Source of the DNA: Scleroderma bovista
Taxonomy: Eukaryota > Basidiomycota > Agaricomycetes > Boletales > Sclerodermataceae
Length of the DNA: 18,862 bases
Assembly (NCBI GenBank): GCA_037178675.1
Contig: JAYMGJ010000427.1
Coordinates: 1 to 18,862 of the forward strand
Direction of reading: 5' to 3'
Part shown: positions 10,310 through 18,862 of the stretch, piece by piece
Numbering within the stretch: the first letter of the stretch is position 1
How the letters are laid out: the number at the start of each line of letters is the position of its first letter
Notes under the pieces: generated by a model
Told to the model about the DNA's origin: nothing
Seen by the model: only the letters and a program-made list of their open reading frames with translations
Database searches by the model: none
Made by a program: the position numbers and the translations under genes

Positions 10310-11142
10310 GATTCTCTTCACACACTCATGCTTTGGCTTTTTGACCGGTTCAAAGAGATAGGCACAATTACTGACCTCAATTTGGCAATTACACTCGGAA
10401 ATGCAGCATTGAAGCTCTGTCTGCCAGGAAGTTCTTTACGCGATGCCTCTCTACATGCCCTATCACGTTGTCTACATGCAAGGTTCGAGAAGCTGGGTAT
10501 CATAGACGATTTAGAGGAAGGAATCTCCCTTGCACAGGCTGCATTAATACTCCGCCTTCCCGGTCACCCTGAACGTGCAACCTCCCTCCATGACGTTGCC
10601 TCTGACCTCTATACCAGGTTCCAGAAACTCGGAGAAATATCCAATTTGAAGGAGGCAATCACTCTTGGACGAGACGTACTAGATCTACGTCCATCAGGAC
10701 ACCGCGATCATATTGCATCTCTGAACAGCCTCTTCACTTATATCGTGGCCATGTTCGACCAGCAAAGTGATCGGATAACAGACATTGAGGAAGCTGTCTC
10801 TATCACACGAGGTGCTGTGGAAATCTGTCCACCCAAGGAGCGGCTCGACTTTCTTTGCAGACTCTCCGGTCTTCTTTTAGGCAGGTTTCGAAGACAAGGT
10901 CGCTTCGCTGATTTGGAGGGAGCTAGCAAACTGCACCGCGATATAAGAACTCTGCCCACTGGGACATCCCGAGCTAGCTTCATCACTTCACGAACTCGCA
11001 CTTTACTTATCGGAAAGGTTCGATCAACAGGGTGTTCCGGATGACCTAGAGAGGGCCATCGCGCTGACATACTCTGCTTTGGATCTTCGTCCGCCGGGTG
11101 ACCCTGATCGCGTTGCGTCACTCAAGAGCCTCGCAGCATACC
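10310..11142 (+). repeat. TPR-like repeat array, about six units of 44 codons
   Basis: The units follow the pattern SLh-hA--L--RF---G---DLEEAI-LhR-AL-LRPPGHPDR. Examples are ARFEKLGIIDDLEEGISLAQ, TRFQKLGEISNLKEAITLGR and ERFDQQGVPDDLERAIALTY. The spacing is regular at about 132-135 bp. This is the TPR type seen in agaric CHAT-TPR and NLR-like proteins. Unit five contains the frameshift at 10961-10963; unit six and the HET domain continue in the shifted frame. The units are diverged at DNA level, so this is an old array rather than a recent expansion. Confidence 0.75.
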
Positions 11143-12149
11143 GGCAAAAAAAGATCACGGAACCACGCACAGAAGTTACCCCAGCAGGTATCAAGAGGCC
11201 TATCAGGGATGCCATTGACGACACATTGGGAACCCTTCCACCACGCCTTCTTAATACTGAGACTGGCTGCCTGTGCGGTAGAGACGCACTGGTTTCGGAC
11301 TTCGAAAGCAGTAAACAGTATCAGGAACTACTCTCGATCGCTTATCCTTGTGGCGGTACCAACAAGGCACACGTCCACGAAACGGTTTCGAGATACTTCC
11401 GATATGTGACACTATCCCACCGGTGGGGCAGACGCGAGCCATTACTGGGCGAAGTCAAAAATCATTCTATATATGCCATCTCAGATTCCACAGAAGAAGG
11501 TCTCGTAAAGCTGCAGCAATTCTGTGTCGCCGCTCGCGAACGTGACTACATGTGGGCATGGAGTGATACTTGCTGTATCGACAAGGACAGTAGTATTGAG
11601 TTGCAAGAGGCGATTGGGTCCATGTATTCGTGGTACCAGCGCTCGGCTCTGACTATTGTGCACCTTGCCGATGTCACAGATGCAGGTTCGTTATCTGGCA
11701 GCGAGTGGTTCCAACGAGGCTGGACTCTTCAGGAGCTTCTAGCATCGAAAACTATACAGTTCTTCACACAAAACTGGTCCCTCTACAGGGGTTGTGTGGC
11801 GTCAAATCACAAGGAGGATAGCGCTGTACTGAACGAGCTGGTGGATGCAACACACATTGCACGGAATTATCTGGTTAATTTTCATCCAGGTATGGATGAT
11901 GCGCGGTCGAGGTTCCAGTGGGCATCCCAACGTCGTACCACTCGGCCAGAAGACGTGGCGTATTCGCTCTTTGGAATTTTTGGTGTCCACTTGCCTATTC
12001 TGTATGGGGAGTCGAAGCAAAAAGCCCTCGCGCGTCTCCTTGAAGAAATCGTATCATATTCAGGAGATATTTCAGTTCTAGATTGGGTCGGAGAGGCATC
12101 GTCCTTCCACAGCTGCTTTCCTGCCAATATCGCTTCATACGAGACAGTA

Positions 12150-12163
12150 CATCTTGGTCTGGT
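12150..12163. other. Right inversion breakpoint (HET protein / P450 C-part junction)
   Basis: HET coding text is followed to about 12149 (FPANIASYETV). P450 text begins by 12164 in another frame (WLIVVTGHQLVEEI after splicing). About 14 bp between them belongs clearly to neither. It is the reciprocal partner of the junction at 6303-6323. Confidence 0.6.
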
Positions 12164-14106
12164 TGGTTAATAGTCGTTACTGGCCACCAGCTGGGTAAGA
12201 TAACTCACATCAATCATTGGTGGCATTCGTGAGCCTCATGGAAATGGACAGTGGAAGAAATCAAGCGCATACCGGACGATACTCTCTCAGTATGGGAAGC
12301 ATCAAAATCCGTGAGTTCCAGTCCATTTCCCTTATGTTCGGTCAATGCGATCATACGGACCCCCATAGGAGATTCAAGTCGTGCATAGTACGTTTGGGAA
12401 GTTGGTGTTGGCAAATCCCTACCAGTTGCCTCTTCTCAAATCCAAGGCAAGCAACACAAACTCAGCCTCCGCACATGACCAAGGCTTGACTTAGCACCGT
12501 AGTTTTCTCGCTACTTCGACGATTTGATACCTCAGATACTTGATGAAGCGGTTCCGGCATTCGAGGAGATAATTGGCCACCTGTGCCAAGGTTCGTCATC
12601 ATATTTCTGCAATGTCTCATTATAAACCCTCGTGGCAGGAACAAGCGACTGGGTTGAATTTAACGTTCATGAGGAAATGCAAAGTGTCATCATCAGGACG
12701 TTCAACAGGGTCTTGGTCGGCCAGCCTTTGTGTGAGCATCTGTGCCCCACTCTTACTAACGAACCACTAACAGCAGTCGAAAAGGCCACAATGGGAGTTA
12801 CAACAAACTCTGTGCAGCATTCTCTGTCAATATATATCTAACCAGCATATTCATCAACCTTTTCCCGCTTGCACTCCAGAAGTGGGTCGTATTTGCATGG
12901 GTTGTTCGAAACACGCTAAATCTATGTGCAGTGTAGTAGGAAGACTAACTTCACAGCTGCCCCGATTCCAACGGAAAGCCCATCTGTACCTCGGACCCCT
13001 CATTGAAGAACGCAAGACTTTGAAGGATCATGGATTGAATTGGGACAAGTCTGTACGGGACCTGTTTCCTTTAGTTTGCGATCCATTTTGCTCACATTTT
13101 GAAGCACGACCTGTTATCGTGGTTAATGGAAGAGGCTTTCCGGGCGGGGTATGATACGATGGATGTCGTGACTCGTGTTCTCACTGTTAGTTCGTCAACC
13201 ACACATACTTCATCGTATGTAAGTCATAACACTATTGTGGGAGGGATATCTTAAGATGCTGACATGTTTTAGACATTCATACAAGCATTAGTGGATCTGG
13301 CTACGCATCCTTCCCATATCGAACCCCTGAGAAGAGAAGCTGTAGAAGCCGTCAGCACACGTGGTTGGACGCAGGACGCGATTAACAGTCTGAAATTACT
13401 CGATAGCTTCTTCAAGGAATCAATGCGTATGCACGCAATAGGATCAAGTAAGTCTCCTCACTTTCGGGCTTCCTTATCGGAGTAAAATGACTAATTCGCT
13501 CATAATACTGCTACTACTAGTGGAGTTTCCCTTGAAGGCTGTCAAGTCGTTTACACTGTCAGACGGGACATACATACCGGAAGGCTCTATTATTACCACC
13601 TCGTTCGCCGTTCACTTCGACGAAGAGTATTATGAGAATCCATATACTTTCGACGGATTTCGGTTTGCAAAGAATTCGGATGCGCGCGTGTACAATGAAA
13701 TGACGAAGTCTAGCACTGCTTTTATGCCGTTCGGACATGGACGACATGCATGGTGAGTTATTCATACATGCTTTCGAACGTCCGTAGTGTTAATTGGTCG
13801 TTTCAGTGTATGCATTCTATATTACTAGTCCACCGATCTTCACTGACGATGATCATTATGTAACTTCAACAGCCCGGGCGCTTTATTGTCGCATACGTTC
13901 TCAAAGCGCTCATGGTTCAAATCTTGTTGTCCTATGATATTAAGCTTGGTGGAGATGGCAGACGGAAACCTGATCTCTGGTTTACGTATCACTGCATGCC
14001 TAATAGCAAGACGACGTGAGCCGCTTTACTCCTTCACTTCACGTCTCACTAACCCAATGCTTGTGGCAGTGTCATGTTGCGACGACGCCCTACCAACCAG
14101 GATTGA
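12164..14106 (+). pseudogene. Cytochrome P450 lacking its N-terminus
   Basis: Exons 12164-12194, 12252-12310, 12369-12446, 12503-12590, 12639-12731, 12785-12881, 12932-13052, 13105-13218, 13273-13447, 13521-13752, 13807 (one base), 13873-14015 and 14070-14106 join in frame. Text in order: WLIVVTGHQLVEEIKRIPDD, FGKLVLANPYQLPLLKSK, GPLIEERKTL, LLSWLMEEA, an I-helix region SSSTTHTSSYTFIQALVDLA, K-helix ESMR, SFAVHFDEEYY and haem loop FGHGRHACPGR. Enzymes of this family are membrane-bound haem monooxygenases of unknown substrate. The anchor and first exons are missing here; a complementary piece lies at 6324-6642. Intron 12447-12502 is GC-AG (AAG/GCAAGC). The body otherwise shows no frame damage, so loss of the N-terminus looks recent. 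Confidence 0.8.
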
Positions 14107-14364
14107 GCTCATGGATTGATCTATATCACTTCATTGTGTTATCTTTGAGATCGGTGCGTGTACTTGTACTGAATGTATAAACCCAACGATATTGTTTGTG
14201 TGAAACGTCAAAAGCAAATCTCACATAATATATGTTACTACAACTACTTACATTTGCCTAGGCTTGGTAACAACGACATACCATACATCCCTCCGGTTAA
14301 TGGAGGATGCTGGGCAACCACGAGACCGGAAACTAACTGAGCCTAGAGCCTGGTGACTAGCTCA

Positions 14365-16499
14365 TCAAATGGCTACTCTCTTCCTCGCTTGGCTCGACTC
14401 CAGTGGGTGCAAAAGAAGCTTACCAACAGGAGGAACGCTAGTAACGTTCATGGGATCAACGATGTCGTACTTCCCACCCTCGATCTCTGGCGTCGAGAGC
14501 GCGAGTACCATCAATACAATTATCTTAATTTCTGTTTTCCAGCAAAAAGAGAAAATCAGACGTCGATAGGAATTCCCCGAGAATGGGCCATACCACAAAC
14601 AGCAAGAACTCGCCCAGGGCAAGCCCATCTACCGAACCCGAATGGCAAGTATCCTGGACCCGGATTCGACGCAGCAGGACCTTTGTCCCATCGATGGGGA
14701 TTAAACTCGGACGCATCGTCCCCATGTATGACGCGGCTTTCATGCGACAGCGTAGTAAGGGGGCAAACAAGGCTACCTGTGGTTATACGTGCATGAACAG
14801 CTTGGTTGGTTGCATACCTAGTGGAGCTTACCTTTGGGAATAGTGTAAGCAGCTAGAGGGACGTCACGGGTGGTCCCTCGTATCAAGCTCAGTGTATCAC
14901 CTTTGAGCCGGAGAACTTCACGGATGAACGAGTCAAGGAACGTTGTTCGACGCAGGACCTCGTAGGGCAAATTCGGGACATCATCGCCATTGGGGTCCGT
15001 GAGGGTGAATAGTTCCTCGCGGATAGTGGGTACGTGCTCTTTGTGCGCAGATAGCTCGTACATGATCCAAGTTGTGACAGTTGCTGTCTGATGCACGGAA
15101 ATGAAAATGAACCTATACATTTGTTGTCAGGGAGTTGACCGCACAGTCAGTCTCATTCCAAGCGGACACCGAATTACCGACATACACGAGTATCATGACT
15201 GATATCATGATTGCAGAAATAAATGGAACTTGACCTCCAGGACCTGCGTATAACCTCGCCATGTAGTGCACCAGAGGTTCCTTACTGGGACATCAGGCCA
15301 ATTACAGAAGGTCACTAGTCCGCTTACAGGTAAATCTTTCTTCTCCTCGGGGTGTTCTCTCTGGGAATCTCTCAATGGTCGATATTTGCGAGATCTAACT
15401 TCGCTCCAGACGATTGGGACTATAGAACGGAAATACTTCCAGATGATGACCTTGAAAACCAGTCCTGTCCTTGTCACTTCAATATTTCCTTCGCTATTCC
15501 AGAGGGGACCCCATGTCATACCATGTATATACCTTCCAGACCACTGGGAAGGTGCGTGCGAAAGGTGACATATTCTGGTAAATTCCACTCATCACAGCGA
15601 ATGCATGGGCTCCTTCCACTGCAACCTGTGCAGTGCGATCGTTGACATGGTTCTGCGATATTGTAAGTCGGTAAAAATATGTCCTGAAATTAATTGACCT
15701 TTCCCAATGCAATTGCCAGCATTGCCTCCGACATACACCGATGCAATTCGGGGAATGGGTTGATACCTTTTTTTGATGTCAATGCCTTGCTAACCCATTT
15801 TTTCACATGCCGTTCAAATATAGGTAGCGCTATGATTGAGCGTCAGAGGCGAAATGTTAACTATGCAGAATTTATAGTTTGAGGTGAGGAAGCATACTTT
15901 GACTGATGACCTTGTCCACATTTGAGATAACGCCGCCAGCGACAACGATCTGCATATCCTTGAAGAATCTTCCTTTAGTCAGGGGCAATATGAATGGCAT
16001 ATTCAAGATCTGTGGAAGAACGTCTCAGAACTACGAACATCTGAGGTAATTTATTGAGATACATACGGCCGCAACCCCAACTTCAAAGCTGAAATCTTTA
16101 TCATTGGACAACACGTGCATCGTGTGATCCTTATTGACAATGTACTCGAGCTGAGGGGCGAGGAGAATTGGAACACAGGTAAGAAAAACAGTACAGTAAA
16201 CTGACCCTTCCTTTCCGCATTACCCCTATGACGGGCCCATGTGCTTTGAGAGCAGATTCATAGGCTTCTCGCGGACGGGTAAACATCTCATGCGACTGCC
16301 TGCTTATCGATTTTATTTAGCAACAGAGAAGATTGCGACTAACCGGAATGCCAACCACAGGTGGATGTTTGGGTCTTGTCCGTGGGTCATGGATGGTAGA
16401 TGGAGATTGGAAGGTACCTACCTTCCGCAAGATTGGGGCATACCAAAGACACGAGACAAAAACGGATATACACAAAATGGCAATATGGTCATTTCCCAT
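14365..16499 (-). CDS. Cytochrome P450, complete (about 11 exons)
   Basis: The chosen start is ATG 16499, which opens directly into an anchor helix, HIAILCISVFVSCLWYAPIL, then a Pro-rich stretch ending HPPVVGIP. Spliced text continues FTRPREAYESALKAHGPVIG, LEYIVNKDHTMHVLSNDKDF, FFKDMQIVVAGGVIS, FERHVKKWVSKAL, GIYQNMSPFARTFPVVWK and LYAGPGGQVPF, with the I-helix region FISVHQTATVTTW at about 15060-15115. The K-helix ExxR is in SFIREVLRL (about 14905-14925). The haem loop FGFGRWACPGR (about 14610-14645) is uninterrupted, and the tail is DPMNVTSVPPVGKL. All exon phases agree and no stop intervenes. It belongs to a different P450 subfamily from the gene at 12164, with which it converges 258 bp apart. 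It is an ER-bound haem monooxygenase needing a reductase partner; the substrate is unknown. A start further upstream is possible but has no in-frame ATG. Confidence 0.8.
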
Positions 16500-17530
16500 T
16501 GGGGGAAGAGAGAGAAAAAAGAACGCAAAGACGACAATATGGCTGGCATCCAAGGTGTTGAATAGTGCGCCGCTGACTTTCTGGGGGCTTGGGAATTACG
16601 GTCTAATGTTACTTCCAAAGGCGCCAACATATATAACGAAAGCAAAAATCGGCAGAAATTATAGGATCCAGGGATGTTCCTACCATCAAAGATACCCATG
16701 GATGTGCGCGACGTGGCTTCTAAGATAATGGCTGGGTACCGTTCAAGTCCGTCATGGGTTTCACTGTTCACTTCGACTCGACAGGAGCATCGATATTCCA
16801 TATTGGCGGGAAAACTTGCACCCAAGCACTGTTCTGTCCGCACCTTTATTTGACCAGAAATTTGAATTAAGTAAAGCGAGACTTCATAAATACGCCTGGC
16901 ATTGCTCACTAGCGTGGGTGAGATTCCTGGCATTATGGTTCCCGGCGGGAATACTGGAGATCTGGTTTGCGTACAATGCCACCAGACTAGGGGAGCTCAA
17001 GCGGGCACCCCCCGAGTGGAAGTCTTCTTCTGTAATGCATATACCAACGAACTTGGAAAATATACTGCCGCTGAGTGCCATGTGTAAATTGCAGCCAATA
17101 ATACTGCCGCCTCGCACTGTTGGTTCTCACGTTAACCGAACACTCAACACCGTGGATGTTTCATATATCCTACACCATCCAACATGCCGGGCTCACGAAG
17201 CCAATTATCGCACAAAGCTCCCCAGCGCACTCCGTAAAAACCGGTCTCCCAGAGACAGGGAAAAATAATTAGAACGCCCGCTGGCTCCATAGAGGCTATC
17301 AGTACGAAGACCACGCAGTACTAGTCAGCATGAATCAGATGAGAGGTGAAGTAAATACCATCGTAGACTAAGACTTGCCATACGTATTGCGTGCGGTCAG
17401 CCAGTGAGGACTTGAAGTTAAGTTGACATCATGCATGGAATGACCACATCCGACCTTCTAAGATGCAGTTAACGGAAGTCGCAGACTATTACACCTATGG
17501 TTCCCACAGTACAGGTAGTATTAGAATAGT
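16500..17530. other. Intergenic, no gene recognised
   Basis: This is the upstream flank of the complete P450. Open frames of 150-170 codons exist on both strands (plus 16816-17268; minus 16418-16933), but their translations show no motif, no family resemblance and irregular composition. The minus one overlaps the P450 first exon in another frame. From about 17280 the sequence becomes AT-rich and shows nothing coding. Confidence 0.4.
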
Positions 17531-17548
17531 GGTTGACAGGTGTCAACC
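17531..17548. repeat. Perfect 8-bp inverted repeat at a possible LTR edge
   Basis: GGTTGACA-GG-TGTCAACC is a perfect inverted repeat with a 2-bp spacer. The right arm, TGTCAACC, has the TG start expected of an LTR; the left arm, GGTTGACA, has the form of an LTR 3' end. It may mark the 5' edge of the retroelement, or it may be an unrelated hairpin. Confidence 0.5.
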
Positions 17549-18055
17549 GGTCTAAGATGACTTGTTTGAGAGAATAACCACCTATATGAATAATTCGGAA
17601 TAATGTATATGACTTAGAGTAGAATAAATCCTATTAGACCCTCGGACTAATTACGGCCAGTGTAGACCAGGTACCCCTTGCCTTATTTGGTACCGCCGGC
17701 AGCGCTGACGTCGGCAGCCAATGCCGCCGCCCTTGCGCTCGCTGTCGCACACAGTGAGCTCACCTATCTCCCTTATTTTTCATGCTACGAACGTGGGACT
17801 TTCACGTCCGTGATCCTCGGAAGCTCCGCAATCTATCCATAGTATACAATACTTAGAGTACGTAGAAATTCCAATTACACCAACCACTAAACTTTTGTAG
17901 CTCCACATACGAATAAATATGAATAATTTGTTGGAGTTATAAACAGACTGTTATGGTTTGTTTACTTACTTACATAAGCATAAAGCGCACATACAGTAGA
18001 GTTACTATTACTATAGTTCCCTCAGTAGCTTGCCAGCATACTGAGGTTACCTACA
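17541..18055 (+). mobile_element. Possible 5' LTR of a copia-type retrotransposon
   Basis: This region precedes the gag-like gene at the distance expected of an LTR plus leader. It starts TGTCAACC and could end at CTACA (18055; GGTTACCTACA is a weak inverted match to the start). It contains a GC-rich segment (about 17690-17760) and a TATA-like TTATAAAC near 17937 that could drive the element. The other LTR lies outside the window, so neither boundary can be confirmed. The 3' end could instead be near 18117, just before GGTTATGAGCCC, which might be a primer-binding site. Confidence 0.35.
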
Positions 18056-18169
18056 GCTTCTCCTTCTCCCTTCTCTTCAGGCTAGACCTTCCCTGTGCAG
18101 ACCACCACCTTTCTATAGGTTATGAGCCCTGGCTCTGCCTAGCTAGGAGGAAAGGAAGTACCAGGAGAA

Positions 18170-18862
18170 ATGGAACCCACTGGAAAAACAAGTGAAATGG
18201 TCAAAATTCCCGCACTCAAACTCAACGGACAAAACTGGAAAATTTACTGTGCGAAACTAATTGAGGCCGCAGCCACACACATAGTTGAACCCCTTGGAGT
18301 GTTGGCTGGCTGGGAGGAAAATGATGGAAGTGATGATTGGGAGGGACAAGATGCTACTGCTAAGTTTCTCATTTACCCTACTCTACCACTCGAACTCCTC
18401 CACCCCATTCGGAAACTCGATACCGCGCACGAAATGTTCGTGTTTCTCGCACGCAGATTCCATGACTACGATCTGATCGAGAGGGATGCTGAAACAAAAC
18501 TCGCGACCTGCGCAAACGAGGACAAACGTTATCCGTCAGCAGAAAGTCCTACGAGTCAAAATGCAGCCACTGGCACAGGACAGGAAGACCTACCAACGAA
18601 AGCCCTCACTCGAGGCACTGAAGACGTCAATGACGGAAATGTCGGATGCACTCAAGACCCACACACGAGCTTTGAAGCCTCGGCGAAGGGCAATAGCGCG
18701 AAGAGCGCAGGGACATTAGTCCTACTCGAAAGCGAGCCGCACGAAACACAAAACGAGCCACAAGACTCACTGCCGCTGACACTGAGGCCACCAATTGATG
18801 GCGAGCCACGCGAGTGCAAGCAGGAGGTGGCGGAAAGTGTTGTGACGGCAGAGCGCACAAAT
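18170..18862 (+). CDS. Copia-type retrotransposon gag-like polyprotein, 5' part
   Basis: ATG at 18170 opens a frame of 231 codons without a stop, still open at the window end. Near the start, KIPALKLNGQNWKIYCAKL has the L-G-NW-Y pattern of copia gag (UBN2-like) proteins. LAGWEENDGSDDWEGQDATA and PIRKLDTAHEMFVFLARRF follow, text I associate with retroelement gag in agarics. From about residue 105 the protein is hydrophilic and probably disordered (Glu, Thr, Ser, Pro-rich). A zinc knuckle, protease, integrase and reverse transcriptase would be expected beyond 18862. The open frame suggests a fairly young copy. Confidence 0.65.
   Translation, partial: MEPTGKTSEMVKIPALKLNGQNWKIYCAKLIEAAATHIVEPLGVLAGWEENDGSDDWEGQDATAKFLIYPTLPLELLHPIRKLDTAHEMFVFLARRFHDYDLIERDAETKLATCANEDKRYPSAESPTSQNAATGTGQEDLPTKALTRGTEDVNDGNVGCTQDPHTSFEASAKGNSAKSAGTLVLLESEPHETQNEPQDSLPLTLRPPIDGEPRECKQEVAESVVTAERTN

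Larger units (their letters stand above)
9235..12170 (+). pseudogene. GTPase-TPR-HET protein gene, disrupted
   Basis: The N-terminal GTPase exons are 9235-9438, 9488-9520, 9571-9746, 9803-9885 and 9935-about 10129. G1 is GRPNSGKTT and G3 DSRG in FVFHDSRGFE; G4 is degenerate (LTRTEAL instead of TKxD). A large exon from 10182 carries about six 44-residue TPR-like repeats and then a HET domain: RYVTLSHRWG, WSDTCCIDK, FQRGWTLQELLA and RPEDVAYSLFGIFG. HET domains act in fungal heterokaryon incompatibility and trigger cell death. The layout resembles an NLR receptor (nucleotide switch, repeats, effector), although the order differs from the usual HET-first fungal NLRs. There are three lesions: no usable donor at 10130-10131 (CT where GT is expected), a 1-bp insertion in GGG at 10961-10963, and loss of the C-terminus at about 12150, after which the frame hits TAA at 12170. 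Intron 2 (9521-9570) appears to be GC-AG. Confidence 0.75.

Noticed and set aside
10961..10963. Programmed ribosomal frameshift in the TPR array
   Set aside because: There is no slippery heptamer or obvious downstream structure, and the gene shows other damage. A plain 1-bp insertion or sequencing error is simpler.
16418..17268. Long open frames upstream of the complete P450
   Set aside because: There are no motifs, no family resemblance and no codon pattern I trust; the minus-strand one overlaps the P450 first exon in another frame.
1..18862. tRNA, rRNA or CRISPR-like arrays
   Set aside because: No cloverleaf, rRNA core sequence or regularly spaced identical repeat was seen when reading both strands. 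The only regular repeats are the TPR codons and the minisatellite.

Overview
The window looks like the genome of a mushroom-forming basidiomycete (Agaricomycetes). Genes are cut by many introns of about 40-65 bp. The recognisable families are typical of that group: receptor-like kinase and GTPase domains, HET-domain proteins, class II P450s and a copia-type retroelement. Splicing was worked out by eye from GT/GC-AG sites, reading phase and family resemblance; there is no transcript evidence behind it.

Layout. (1) 102-3705, minus: a 19-exon gene that stays in frame throughout and encodes about 888 residues, joining a protein kinase, a short beta-rich linker domain and a P-loop GTPase. (2) 4356-4650: a decayed GAC/CAC-rich minisatellite. 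(3) 4645-5320, minus: a broken copy of an SCI1-like gene whose intact six-exon copy lies at 7001-8147, plus. (4) 5798-6642, minus: a P450 N-terminus butted onto a HET-protein C-terminus. (5) 8604-9006: an unidentified frameshifted reading frame. (6) 9235-12170, plus: a GTPase-TPR-HET gene without its C-terminus and with two further lesions. (7) 12164-14106, plus: a P450 without its N-terminus. (8) 14365-16499, minus: a second, complete P450. (9) 16500-17540: no gene recognised. (10) 17541-18862: the start of a copia-type retrotransposon that runs off the window.

The main structural result is that items 4, 6 and 7 are complementary. The P450 N-terminal piece lacks exactly what the P450 at 12164 has, and the HET C-terminal piece lacks exactly what the HET protein ending near 12150 has. 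Turning round the roughly 5.85 kb between about 6.31 and 12.15 kb rejoins both genes and puts the two SCI1-like copies in the same orientation. I therefore read the region as a small inversion whose two breakpoints cut two genes and swapped their ends.

The gene content suggests a signalling and self-recognition neighbourhood: a kinase-GTPase fusion, and an NLR-like GTPase-TPR-HET protein whose HET domain belongs to a family linked to fungal incompatibility cell death. Oxidative metabolism genes (P450s) lie beside it. Other points of interest are an apparent one-nucleotide exon inside the haem-cysteine codon of the first P450 and two probable GC-AG introns.
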